This document shows positions 15,870 through 24,221 of a stretch of DNA of 64,000 nt, piece after piece. Origin of the DNA: Pseudobacillus lumedeiriae (lineage in GTDB: Bacteria; Bacillota; Bacilli; Bacillales; Domibacillaceae); contig NZ_JAUIYO010000001.1 in NCBI RefSeq assembly GCF_044891285.1, forward strand, positions 186,001-250,000, in the 5' to 3' direction. Every line of letters starts with the position of its first letter. Position 1 is the first letter of the stretch. A model generated the notes under the pieces. It had not been told where the DNA came from and searched no databases. It was given only the letters and a program-made list of their open reading frames with translations. The translations under genes and the position numbers were made by a program.

Positions 15870-16883
15870 ATGGCCAGAAAATTATTTGAACCTTATACGA
15901 TTAAAAACATGACACTAAAAAACCGCATCGTCATGTCACCGATGTGCATGTACTCCGCAGAAACAGACGGAAAAGTAAATGACTGGCACCTTGTTCACTA
16001 TCCTGCCAGAGCCGTTGGCCAAGTCGGTTTAATTATAGTAGAAGCTACGGCTGTCACTCCTGAAGGGCGCATTTCTGAACACGACCTCGGGATATGGGGT
16101 GACGATCACATCGAAGGATTCCAAAAGCTTGTTTCTTTAGTGAAAGCACACGAAGCGAAAATCGGCATTCAGCTGGCTCATGCGGGACGCAAATCAGAAG
16201 TGAGCGGAGACATCTTAGCACCTACTGCACTGGCGTTTGATGAAACAATGAAAACACCAAAGGAAATGACAGCAGCTGATATCGAGAGAACAATCAAAGC
16301 ATTTGCCCAAGGGGCAAGACGGGCAAAAGAAGCTGGATTCGATCTGATCGAACTGCACGGAGCACATGGCTATTTAATTAATGAGTTTCTTTCCCCGCTT
16401 ACGAATCATCGGGAAGATGAATACGGTGGAAATAAAGAAAACCGTCTGCGCTTTTTAACAGAAATTATAAGGGAAATAAAAAACGTGTGGAATGGTCCGC
16501 TGTTTGTTCGTGTATCTGCAAACGACTATCACGAGAATGGCCTAACTGTCCATGATTACAGCGAAATCGCCAAACACCTGAAAGAGCTGGGTGTCGATTT
16601 AATCGATGTCAGCTCGGGTGCAGTCGTTCCAGCGAAGATCAGCACCTTTCCGGGCTATCAAGTGCCACTCGCGGAAACGATCAAACACGAGGCGGGCATT
16701 CCTGTTGGAGCCGTTGGCATGATCATTTCCCCTCTGCAGGCAGAAGAAATTTTACGAAACGAACGGGCAGATTTAATTTTTCTCGGCCGTGAACTGCTGC
16801 GCGATCCATATTGGCCGCTTCGCGCGTCAAAAGAATTAAGAACTGAAGTTAAAGCTCCGATACAGTATGAACGAGGCTGGTAA
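15870..16883 (+). CDS. namA: NADPH dehydrogenase NamA (old yellow enzyme YqjM)
   Basis: 337 residues of the FMN-dependent old yellow enzyme family, which reduces alpha,beta-unsaturated carbonyls and is induced by electrophiles. Residues typical of the YqjM subgroup are present: Cys26 and Tyr28 in MSPMCMYSA, the FMN-site IQLAHAGRKSE, the substrate pair in ELHGAHGYLINEF and the C-terminal RGW for the neighbouring subunit's arginine finger. The ATG has AAGGGGGATTCC upstream. It has a probable promoter in the 69-bp gap after proI. Confidence 0.94.
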   Translation: MARKLFEPYTIKNMTLKNRIVMSPMCMYSAETDGKVNDWHLVHYPARAVGQVGLIIVEATAVTPEGRISEHDLGIWGDDHIEGFQKLVSLVKAHEAKIGIQLAHAGRKSEVSGDILAPTALAFDETMKTPKEMTAADIERTIKAFAQGARRAKEAGFDLIELHGAHGYLINEFLSPLTNHREDEYGGNKENRLRFLTEIIREIKNVWNGPLFVRVSANDYHENGLTVHDYSEIAKHLKELGVDLIDVSSGAVVPAKISTFPGYQVPLAETIKHEAGIPVGAVGMIISPLQAEEILRNERADLIFLGRELLRDPYWPLRASKELRTEVKAPIQYERGW

Positions 16884-16892
16884 TAGTAGGAC

Positions 16893-17019
16893 AAGAGGTT
16901 AACTCAGACAGCAGCTGACCCCGCCTTTAATATACGGCATACAATGGATGTTCATTATTCCATAGTTGATCCAATATATTGTTGTGGCGGGGTCTAGCCC
17001 TTTGGAGCCTGGACCTCTT
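16893..17019. repeat. Long interrupted inverted repeat between yqjM and rnz
   Basis: AAGAGGT (16893-16899) pairs with ACCTCTT (17013-17019), and GACCCCGCC (16917-16925) with GGCGGGGTC (16986-16994). In between lies an AT-rich stretch with more pairing (CAATGGATG against CCAATATATTG). The right end reaches into the rnz stop codon. It may terminate both convergent genes, but there is no T-run on the plus strand and it looks like a folded insertion. Confidence 0.5.
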
Positions 17020-17933
17020 TAAATGGAAAGCTCCATTAAATCATGGGCGAGAATAACTGGAGTAAATACCTCCTCAGCTTCAGTTTTCAAATGAATAGAT
17101 TCTTCTTTCGTATACCTCGAACTAATATGGTTGAGAACAAGCGCTTTTACACCTGCTTGCCTAGCAATTTCCGCTGCCTGAGCGGTTGTTGAATGAAAAT
17201 AATCATACGCCATTTGCGGATTTTCCGCTGAAAATGTAGCTTCATGAATAAGCAGATCCGCCTCGCTAGCCAGTACAACAGCCGCCTCACAAGGTCTCGT
17301 GTCTCCTAATATAGCAATCGTTTTCCCTTTTTGCGCTGGGCCGGTATACTTACTAGGATCAATCGAACGTCCATCTGCTAACGTCACCGGGCAGCCCATT
17401 TTAATTTCTTTATATAAAGGACCGGGCGGCACACCGTCTTTTTTCAATTGATCAACGAGCAGCACACCTGGTTTGTCTTTCTCTTGAAGACGGTACCCGT
17501 ACGACTCAATCCCATGTTCAAGCCGGCGGGCCTCCACTGTCATCTGACTGTCTTCACAAACGATTCCCTCATCTATTTCTACCACATCCAATTCGTACTG
17601 CAGCCTTGTCCCGCTTACATTCAGACTGACAGAAATAAATTCTTTTATCCCTTTTGGCCCATAGACAGTGAGGGGCAGCTCTCCTCCTTGAAAAGAGCGG
17701 CTGCTCAGCAGACCTGGCAGACCAAAAATATGGTCCCCGTGCAAATGAGTGATAAATATCTTTTCAATCCGTCGCGGTTTCAGCGAAGTATGCAAAATTT
17801 GATGCTGTGTCGCTTCTCCGCAATCAAACAGCCATACAGCCCCTCTCTCATTCAGCATTTTCAGTGCTAAAGAGCTGACATTCCTCACTTTCCCAGGGAC
17901 ACCAGCCCCAGTTCCTAAAAATAAAATATCCAT
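17019..17933 (-). CDS. rnz: Ribonuclease Z
   Basis: 304 residues of the tRNase Z (ElaC) family, which removes the 3' trailer of tRNA precursors lacking encoded CCA. The metal motif FITHLHGDHIFGLPGLL, the GDTRPCE aspartate, the exosite region (PPGPLYKEIKMG) and the C-terminal LNHISSRY histidine are all present. ATG 17933 gives MDILFLGTGAG with AGAGGG about 10 bases upstream; a GTG at 17942 lies almost on that site. Also called yqjK. In B. subtilis zwf and gndA follow on the other side, which is not the case here. Confidence 0.94.
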   Translation of the reverse strand: MDILFLGTGAGVPGKVRNVSSLALKMLNERGAVWLFDCGEATQHQILHTSLKPRRIEKIFITHLHGDHIFGLPGLLSSRSFQGGELPLTVYGPKGIKEFISVSLNVSGTRLQYELDVVEIDEGIVCEDSQMTVEARRLEHGIESYGYRLQEKDKPGVLLVDQLKKDGVPPGPLYKEIKMGCPVTLADGRSIDPSKYTGPAQKGKTIAILGDTRPCEAAVVLASEADLLIHEATFSAENPQMAYDYFHSTTAQAAEIARQAGVKALVLNHISSRYTKEESIHLKTEAEEVFTPVILAHDLMELSI

Positions 17934-18256
17934 TCTATCCACTTCCCTCTATGGTCTCCGTTAATTTATTTCTTTCCATTATACAATGCAGCGGCGAAAA
18001 GAACATTCCTTCATCTTTAATCCATTAGACTCTTTATTTTTCAAAATAATTTATTGTTTTCCATTTTCAAAAAACACGTTATTAATTAAATAATTTTGAA
18101 AATTCGTTTACAAATTATTATCAATGTTATAAACTATCATTAATCAAAACCGCACCTGATATGATTTTAACAAAATTCAGCTGGTTTTTATCCAATTTTA
18201 TATAATAACTGTTCAGTCTGCTCACTTTTCCTTCCAGAATTGCTTCAGCAGTCAAG
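17934..18256. other. AT-rich intergenic region between divergent rnz and the permease
   Basis: About 520 bp separate the two starts. This left part contains no credible gene. A TTTACA/TATAAA pair at about 18109-18135 could be a plus-strand promoter (spacing 15-16). The same place has AATTATTATCA (18114-18124), a half match to a Fur box, too weak to call an operator. Confidence 0.4.
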
Positions 18257-18316
18257 AAGCCAGTTTGTTTCAATCTGCATCCTTATTTGCGGCTTGATTA
18301 CTTCTGGCTTTTTTTC
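18257..18316 (+). terminator. Orphan rho-independent terminator or attenuator upstream of the permease
   Basis: AAGCCAG (18257-18263) pairs with CTGGCTT (18304-18310), with an inner helix CAATCTGCA / TGCGGCTTG, followed by T7. No gene precedes it on the plus strand. AGTCAAG just before it could instead pair with CTTGATT inside the hairpin, giving a competing fold as in an attenuator. The permease starts 140 bp further on. Confidence 0.6.
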
Positions 18317-18456
18317 GTTCTTTTTTATTATTTTTAAAAAATAACAGCCGTATACGAGACTGACTTTTATTATTATTCAGATAAAACTAAAAATTAAAAC
18401 CAAACTGTTGACAGGTGCGGGAGAGATGGTTTCATGTATGCATAGGGGGTTTGTAA

Positions 18457-19851
18457 ATGGAAAAACAACAAGATTTCAACAAAGTGCTATCCAGGGTGGA
18501 CGTGCTCGTCCTAGCTTTCGGTGCCATGATCGGCTGGGGCTGGGTCGTCTTGTCTGGAGATTGGATCTTAAAAGCTGGATCCATCGGTTCAATTGTCGCC
18601 TTTCTTCTCGGCGGAATTCTCGTTATCTTCGTGGGTTTAACGTATGCGGAGATGACAACTGTGTTTCCAAAAACCGGAGGAGCGTATCATTTTCTTAAAG
18701 AAACGCTTGGAATAAAGGCTGCATTTATTGTTGCCTGGGCTCTTTTGTTAGGGTACATCTCCGTTGTAGCTTTTGAAGCAGTCGCTTTACCTACTGTAGT
18801 ACAATATATTTTCCCAAATTATCAAGCCGGCTATTTATGGACGCTTGGAGGCTGGGATGTATATTTCTCTTGGGCAGCGATCGGAATGGTTGGGTCTATT
18901 ATTGTCACGATTATTAACTGGATGGGTGTCAAACAGGCAGCCTTCTTACAAATTGTACTTACTCTTCTCTTAACAGCGATCGGATTAATGCTCGTATTCG
19001 GTTCTACATTCGGCGGCGGTGAAATCCAAAACATGGATCCATTGTTTGTCGGGGGTACAGCAGGTGTGATGGCCGTTATGATTATGACTCCTTTCCTATT
19101 TGTTGGATTTGACGTTATTCCACAAGTAGCGGAAGAAATGAATATCCCTATGAAAGCAATCGGTAAAATTATTGTTTTATCTGTTAGCTTCGCTGTTTTA
19201 TGGTATGTACTAATTATTTATGGTGTTTCATTAAGTCTTGGGCCAGCTGAATTGAAGGTGTCCAGCCTAGCTACAGCTGATGCAATGGGCGCAGCCTTTG
19301 GTTCACCTCTATTTGCTAAAATTTTAATCCTTGGAGGAATTGCTGGTATTTTAACGAGCTGGAATGCTTTTATCATCGGAGGAAGCCGGATTATGTACGC
19401 GATGGCGCAAGATGGAGCACTGCCAGCGTGGTTCGGTAAAATTCATCCAAAACATAAAACACCAGCCAATGCAATTTTAGTCATCGGACTGCTGTCCACT
19501 TTTAGTCCGCTTCTTGGCCGTCCAGCACTCGTGTGGTTTGTTGACGCAGGAGGTCTTGCGATTGTACTTGCTTATTTTATGGTATCTATCTCCTTTATCT
19601 GGCTGCGCAAACGTCAACCAGAACTAGAGCGTCCGTTCAAAGCTGGCAACAGCAACACGATCGGCTGGCTTTCTTTAATCTTAACAGCAGGGTTTATCGT
19701 TCTGTATATGCCAGGCATGCCATCTGCGCTTACTGGTCCTGAATGGATCATCACACTCGCATGGTGGGCTGTGGGTATTTATTTCTTATTTAAAAAGCCT
19801 TCTTCAGCTCAACCAGGTTCATCTACGAATAAGATGAACAAGATCGGATGA
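18457..19851 (+). CDS. APC-family amino acid permease
   Basis: 464 residues with about 12 membrane segments. The N-terminal AFGAMIGWGWVVLSG corresponds to the unwound helix 1 substrate-site motif of the APC superfamily, and AEMTTVFPKTGGAYHFLKE to the consensus amphipathic region after helix 2. Takes up an amino acid or amine by proton symport in family members; substrate cannot be told from sequence. The ATG has AGGGGGTTTGTAA upstream. It occupies the place where zwf/gndA lie in B. subtilis, so it marks a rearranged stretch. The leader with a terminator suggests attenuation control. Confidence 0.88.
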   Translation: MEKQQDFNKVLSRVDVLVLAFGAMIGWGWVVLSGDWILKAGSIGSIVAFLLGGILVIFVGLTYAEMTTVFPKTGGAYHFLKETLGIKAAFIVAWALLLGYISVVAFEAVALPTVVQYIFPNYQAGYLWTLGGWDVYFSWAAIGMVGSIIVTIINWMGVKQAAFLQIVLTLLLTAIGLMLVFGSTFGGGEIQNMDPLFVGGTAGVMAVMIMTPFLFVGFDVIPQVAEEMNIPMKAIGKIIVLSVSFAVLWYVLIIYGVSLSLGPAELKVSSLATADAMGAAFGSPLFAKILILGGIAGILTSWNAFIIGGSRIMYAMAQDGALPAWFGKIHPKHKTPANAILVIGLLSTFSPLLGRPALVWFVDAGGLAIVLAYFMVSISFIWLRKRQPELERPFKAGNSNTIGWLSLILTAGFIVLYMPGMPSALTGPEWIITLAWWAVGIYFLFKKPSSAQPGSSTNKMNKIG

Positions 19852-19926
19852 AGTAAGACATATCGACTGGTTAATCAGTCGAGTGTAAACGCACTCATTT
19901 TGCCTAACAGTCTTAATAATTTTTCA

Positions 19927-19962
19927 AGCGCTTTCAATTTTGGGTGCAAAATTGAAAGCGCT
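19927..19962. repeat. Perfect 15-bp inverted repeat with cre-like arms
   Basis: AGCGCTTTCAATTTT (19927-19941) and its exact complement (19948-19962) flank a six-base loop GGGTGC. No T-run follows on either side. Each arm with its outer flank resembles the CcpA cre site (TGAAAGCGCTTGAA on the minus strand, TGAAAGCGCTGTAA on the plus strand), missing only the conserved CA end. Smaller hairpins lie nearby at 19863-19880 (CGACTG/CAGTCG). Confidence 0.6.
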
Positions 19963-20026
19963 GTAATTGGGTGTCGATACAATTTCATACACTTGTTTCT
20001 CATTTTGGAAGTCTAAAAGAAGCAGT

Positions 20027-20061
20027 AAAAACGCGGAGCCTGTTATCTCCGCGTTTTTTTG
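20027..20061. terminator. Bidirectional terminator between permease and CheW-like gene
   Basis: AACGCGGAG pairs with CTCCGCGTT, with A-run on the left and T7 on the right. Separates the plus-strand permease from the minus-strand cheW-like gene. Confidence 0.85.
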
Positions 20062-20088
20062 CTGGGTATGTCCCATTACTGATCACGC

Positions 20089-20565
20089 TCATGCAGGGAA
20101 CAATTTATTCTGCTTCATATATTCTTGGATGTCTTTAATTCCTTCTAATGAAGAGACTAGTATATCGGGATCTATGATCGTGATCAGCCGATCAGAAAAC
20201 GCGGCTACTCCTATGAAGTATTTCGTTTTTTCATAGGCTGCGATCCCCATTTGTTTCAGAGCCTCTTGTGGGATGTCTATAATTTCTTTTGCATCCTTCA
20301 CTAACAGACCGATCTGCAGCGACTCTGTCTGAACGACGAGCAAGCGTGCTTCTTCCCCAGCAAGAGACCGATTATAAAGAACAGATTCAAAATCAATCAC
20401 CGGAATGAGATCTTCCCTAGCTTTCGTGACTCCCCTCATGTAAAGAGGCATATGGGGAATTGGATTGATAAAGTTCACCTTTTCTATTGAGATTACCGAT
20501 TGTATGGGAACAGCATACTCTTCATGGCCGCTTTCAAAAACCACAGCTTTATTTACTATTTGCAA
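20089..20565 (-). CDS. Standalone CheW-domain protein
   Basis: 158 residues, a single CheW-like fold: two beta subdomains, with the typical YAVPIQSVISIEKV start, the IPHMPLYMRGVTKAREDLIPVIDF central segment broken by the family's conserved R-G, and a C-terminal IDPDILV. CheW proteins couple chemoreceptors to CheA. No other chemotaxis gene is nearby, and the B. subtilis region has no counterpart, so its partner is unknown. The start is TTG at 20565 with GGGGGAATTTTC directly upstream. Flanked by terminators on both sides, it is probably monocistronic. Confidence 0.85.
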   Translation of the reverse strand: MQIVNKAVVFESGHEEYAVPIQSVISIEKVNFINPIPHMPLYMRGVTKAREDLIPVIDFESVLYNRSLAGEEARLLVVQTESLQIGLLVKDAKEIIDIPQEALKQMGIAAYEKTKYFIGVAAFSDRLITIIDPDILVSSLEGIKDIQEYMKQNKLFPA

Positions 20566-20608
20566 GAAAATTCCCCCTTTTCTCTTCTAATGTACCATAT
20601 AATAGACA

Positions 20609-20655
20609 AAAAGGCTGACTCAAAAGTGTCAGACCCTTTTGAATCAACCCTTATC
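20609..20655 (-). terminator. Terminator of the yqjE-like gene
   Basis: On the minus strand GGGTTGATTCAAAAG pairs with CTTTTGAGTCAGCC, followed by TTTTTGTC. It lies 10 bp after the peptidase stop codon. Confidence 0.75.
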
Positions 20656-20664
20656 TTCTCTATT

Positions 20665-21786
20665 TTATTCTTCAGCAGCAATCGCTGCGATCGCTGCTGC
20701 CATTTCAGCCAGTTTGATCAGTTCTTCAATCGGCATTCTTTCATTTTTTGTGTGTATTTCTTCGTATCCAACAGCTAAGTTCACTGTAGGGATACCGAAG
20801 CCCGCAATGACATTCGCGTCGCTTCCTCCGCCGCTCGTTAACAATTCACTCGTCCGGCCGATCCGTGCCGCAGCTTTCTTCGCCACTTCAACGACATGAT
20901 CCCCTTCGCCAAATTTAAACCCGGGATACATGACTTCTACTTGCACATCTGCCCGTCCATTCATTTCAGCCGCTGTTTGTTCAAAGGCTTCTTTCATTTT
21001 TGCTGTTTGTACTTCCATTTTTTCTGGTACGAGTGAACGTGCTTCCGCTAAAATACTAACATAATCACAAACGATATTTGTTGCTTGTCCCCCTTCAAAC
21101 CGGCCGATATTAGCCGTCGTTTCCTTATCAATCCGGCCAAGCGGCATTTTAGCAATCGATTTGGCGGCAATGGTAATAGCCGATACTCCCTTTTCCGGAG
21201 CAACACCGGCGTGCGCTGTTTTCCCAAAGATTTCGGCTTTGATTTTAGCCTGAGTCGGTGCCGCCACAATAATATTTCCTACTGTGCCATCACTATCTAG
21301 TGCGTAGCCAAATTTTGCTTTCACAAGAGCAGGGTCCAGTGCTTTTGCCCCGACTAGCCCGGATTCTTCTCCCGCTGTAATAATAAATTGGATCATTCCA
21401 TGTTTCATATTTTTCTCTTTTAACACTTTAACCAATTCAAGCATCACAGCAAGTCCTGCTTTATCGTCAGCCCCGAGAATCGTTGTACCGTCTGTGACAA
21501 CATAACCGTTCTCGATACTTGGTTTCACGCCGGCTCCAGGTACCACTGTATCCATATGGGATGTAAAATAAATGGGATCAACCCCATCTTTCGTTGCTTC
21601 CAATGTACAAATTAAATTACCAGCGCCATGACCCGTTTTAACAGCAGAATCATCTTCATAGACATGTACACCTAGCTCCTCAAACTTTTTCGTCAACACG
21701 CTGGCTATCTTTCCTTCATGTTTCGTTTCTGAATCGATTTGAACAAGCTCGAGAAATTCATTTAACAACCGTTCTCTGTTAACCAT
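20665..21786 (-). CDS. yqjE: PepT-like M20 metallopeptidase YqjE
   Basis: 373 residues of the M20 family (peptidase T-like). Zinc ligands are visible in TSHMDTVVPG (His, Asp), GADDKAGLAVM (bridging Asp), ITAGEESGLVGAK (catalytic Glu and ligand) and near the C-terminus in the NLAVGYEEIHTKNE His. A lid/dimerisation domain lies between about 180 and 290. Likely a cytosolic aminopeptidase acting on short peptides. ATG 21786 has AAAGGGGGTCCAACAA upstream; a longer frame to 21834 is not supported. Confidence 0.88.
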   Translation of the reverse strand: MVNRERLLNEFLELVQIDSETKHEGKIASVLTKKFEELGVHVYEDDSAVKTGHGAGNLICTLEATKDGVDPIYFTSHMDTVVPGAGVKPSIENGYVVTDGTTILGADDKAGLAVMLELVKVLKEKNMKHGMIQFIITAGEESGLVGAKALDPALVKAKFGYALDSDGTVGNIIVAAPTQAKIKAEIFGKTAHAGVAPEKGVSAITIAAKSIAKMPLGRIDKETTANIGRFEGGQATNIVCDYVSILAEARSLVPEKMEVQTAKMKEAFEQTAAEMNGRADVQVEVMYPGFKFGEGDHVVEVAKKAAARIGRTSELLTSGGGSDANVIAGFGIPTVNLAVGYEEIHTKNERMPIEELIKLAEMAAAIAAIAAEE

Positions 21787-21861
21787 TTGTTGGACCCCCT
21801 TTGCATCTTTTCCATTTTCAGTATACTCTTTCAACTAATCAATTCCAAATATTTCACATAA

Positions 21862-21914
21862 AAAACAGAGGCTGACCCAAAACCAAAGGGTAAGCCCCTT
21901 ATGGGACAGCCTCA
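21862..21914 (-). terminator. Terminator of the yqjC-yqjD pair
   Basis: GAGGCTG.CCCA pairs with TGGG.CAGCCTC around a loop, with an A-run that reads as T on the minus strand. It lies seven bases past the yqjD stop codon. Confidence 0.75.
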
Positions 21915-21920
21915 AATAAT

Positions 21921-23477
21921 TTATAGAGGAATGTTTCCATGCTTTCTCTTCGGACGCGCTTCTTTTTTCGTTCTCATCATTTCAAGTGCTTGAATCAGTT
22001 TAATCCGTGTCTCACGGGGATCAATGACATCATCCACCATCCCATGCGCTGCAGCGATATAAGGATTAGCAAACTTTGCGCGATATTCTTCAATCTTCTT
22101 CGCCCTCGTTTCTTCCGGATGATGACTGTTTGCAATTTCTTTCGCAAAAATAATATTCGCTGCCCCCTGCGGCCCCATTACCGCAATTTCTGCATTAGGC
22201 CAGGCAAACACTAGATCAGCGCCGATTGATTTACTGTTCAGAGCTACATAGGCCCCACCATAAGCTTTGCGCAAAATAACCGTGATTTTTGGAACGGTCG
22301 CTTCTGAATAAGCATATAAAATCTTTGCGCCATGACGAATAATGCCGCCATGCTCCTGTTTCACGCCTGGGAAAAAGCCAGATACATCTTCAAATGTGAT
22401 AAGCGGGATATTAAAGGCATCACAAAAACGAATGAACCGCGATGCCTTATCAGAAGAGTCAATATCAAGCCCCCCTGCCATAAACCTCGGTTGATTACAG
22501 ACGAGTCCGACTACTTCTCCTTTGATACGGGCGAAGCCGATGACAATGTTTTTAGCAAACGACTTTTGTACTTCCATAAACGTATGAGGGTCCACGACTT
22601 GTTCAATAACTTTTCTTACATCATAAGGGCGAAGCCCGTCAAATGGCACCACATCTGTCAAATCTTCACGATAATCATCCGCTTCGGTGCACTCTAAGCT
22701 CGGTGCTTTCTCCTCGTTGTTTAATGGCAAATAACTTAATAGTGCACGCACCATTTCCAGCACTTCTCCTTCAGAGCCTCCCCGAAAATGTGCATTCCCG
22801 CTGATTTCATTATGTACCTTTGACCCTCCAAGGTCTTCTGAAGTGATTTTTTCCCCTGTTACCGTTTCGATTACTTTCGGCCCAGTAATAAACATCTGGC
22901 TCGTTTGATCGACCATAAACACAAAATCTGTAATAGCTGGTGAATAAACCGCTCCGCCCGCACAAGGACCCATAATCACTGAGATTTGCGGAATAACGCC
23001 CGAATAAATCGCATTTCGGTAAAAAATATGGCCGTAGCCATCCAGCGAAACGACTCCCTCTTGAATACGGGCACCGCCTGAATCGTTCAAACCGATAAAG
23101 GGAGCGCCATTTTTCGCTGCAAGATCCATGACATGGGCTATTTTCTTCGCATGCATTTCCCCAAGCGCACCGCCAAAAACAGTGAAATCCTGCGAAAATA
23201 AATAAACAGGGCGGCCATGTATTTTTCCGTAGCCTGTAACGACCCCATCCCCCGGTCCTTTGATATTTTCTAATCCAAAATACGTACTGCGATGTTCAAT
23301 AAATGGATTCATTTCAACAAACGTATCGGGATCAAGAAGTGCTTCAATCCGCTCTCTGGCTGTCCATTTTCCCTTTGCGTGCTGCTTTTCAATCCGCTCA
23401 TCTCCCCCGCCAAGCTCCACTTCCCTGCGCCTGTCATAAAGCTCGTTAATACGTGTGAAAATATCTGGAGTTGTCAT
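21921..23477 (-). CDS. yqjD: Propionyl-CoA carboxylase beta subunit / methylmalonyl-CoA decarboxylase alpha (YqjD)
   Basis: 518 residues of the acyl-CoA carboxyltransferase family. N- and C-terminal crotonase-like halves hold the oxyanion-hole glycine pairs in NDSGGARIQEG (first half) and YGGAYVALNSKSIGADL (second half). Carboxylates propionyl-CoA to (S)-methylmalonyl-CoA with biotin carried by a partner, or acts in reverse in a decarboxylase. No dedicated biotin subunit is next to it; AccB/AccC at 55.8-57.7 kb might serve. It follows yqjC with a 2-bp gap. Together with MutAB and MeaB it completes a propionyl-CoA to succinyl-CoA route. Confidence 0.92.
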   Translation of the reverse strand: MTTPDIFTRINELYDRRREVELGGGDERIEKQHAKGKWTARERIEALLDPDTFVEMNPFIEHRSTYFGLENIKGPGDGVVTGYGKIHGRPVYLFSQDFTVFGGALGEMHAKKIAHVMDLAAKNGAPFIGLNDSGGARIQEGVVSLDGYGHIFYRNAIYSGVIPQISVIMGPCAGGAVYSPAITDFVFMVDQTSQMFITGPKVIETVTGEKITSEDLGGSKVHNEISGNAHFRGGSEGEVLEMVRALLSYLPLNNEEKAPSLECTEADDYREDLTDVVPFDGLRPYDVRKVIEQVVDPHTFMEVQKSFAKNIVIGFARIKGEVVGLVCNQPRFMAGGLDIDSSDKASRFIRFCDAFNIPLITFEDVSGFFPGVKQEHGGIIRHGAKILYAYSEATVPKITVILRKAYGGAYVALNSKSIGADLVFAWPNAEIAVMGPQGAANIIFAKEIANSHHPEETRAKKIEEYRAKFANPYIAAAHGMVDDVIDPRETRIKLIQALEMMRTKKEARPKRKHGNIPL

Positions 23478-23479
23478 CG

Positions 23480-23896
23480 TTAGATTCCTCCTTCTATTTT
23501 ACTCTTATCACAAAACTCAAATAACACACCATGTGTCGATGCAGGGTGTATGAAAGCGACTTCAGCTCCTCCTGCTCCTATTTTTGGTTTCTCATTAATC
23601 ATACGAATGCCTTTTTCTTTCATTTCCCGAATGCGTTCTTCAATATTTTTTACTTTAAAGGCCACATGATGAATTCCCTGTCCCCGCTTTGCAATAAACT
23701 TAGCAACCGCACTTTCACTGCTCAGCGGTTCAAGCAGTTCGAGTTTTACATTTCCCGCATCAATAAAAGCAACTTTCACCTGTTCAGAAGCGACTTCTTC
23801 TGTTTGTATGAGCACAAGTCCGAGCTGCTCTGTGTAAAAAGGCAGCGTATCTTCAAGCGAACGTACCGCAATGCCAATATGGTCAACACGATTCAT
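23480..23896 (-). CDS. mce: Methylmalonyl-CoA epimerase (YqjC)
   Basis: 138 residues of the glyoxalase/VOC fold, two babbb modules. Begins MNRVDHIGIAV with the first metal His, then LGQGIHHVAFKV-like KRGQGIHHVAFKV with the second, and ends with LFEFCDK containing the Glu ligand. Interconverts (S)- and (R)-methylmalonyl-CoA for the mutase. ATG 23896 has AAGGAGGTCTC upstream; the frame extends upstream by 62 codons with no support. It is cotranscribed with yqjD. Confidence 0.92.
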   Translation of the reverse strand: MNRVDHIGIAVRSLEDTLPFYTEQLGLVLIQTEEVASEQVKVAFIDAGNVKLELLEPLSSESAVAKFIAKRGQGIHHVAFKVKNIEERIREMKEKGIRMINEKPKIGAGGAEVAFIHPASTHGVLFEFCDKSKIEGGI

Positions 23897-24176
23897 AATG
23901 AGACCTCCTTCAAAAGAACGGCAGTAATTATCATGTTCGATACAGACTGGCCAATCCCTGCTTTTTGCCAGTCTTCCTAGTAATTCAGCTTGAGATTTTT
24001 CGTAAAAGCCGATATGATAAAAGAAATAAAGAACCTCGTCCAAAACGGCAGAAGGAGCGATCAAAACGTTCATGAGAAACAAAATAGTCCAGAAAACTGT
24101 TATTTATATTATGTTGCTGACAATGCTCGTTTCCACCTTATTTTTTGGATTGTCCATGTTTTTATAAAATGTATGA

Positions 24177-24221
24177 AAAGAAGCCAGTACCTATTCCATT
24201 TCAGGTACTGGCTTCTTTTTC
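24177..24221 (-). terminator. Terminator overlapping the end of yqjA
   Basis: AGAAGCCAGTACCT is repeated in inverse (AGGTACTGGCTTCT), 14 bp perfect. One arm is the last codons of yqjA (encoding KKPVP), the loop holds the stop codon, and the minus strand continues into TTTTCATAC. It also has Ts on the plus side. Confidence 0.8.

Noticed and set aside
18114..18135. Fur box in the permease leader
   Set aside because: Only the right half (ATTATCA) matches; the left half does not. Too weak for an operator call.
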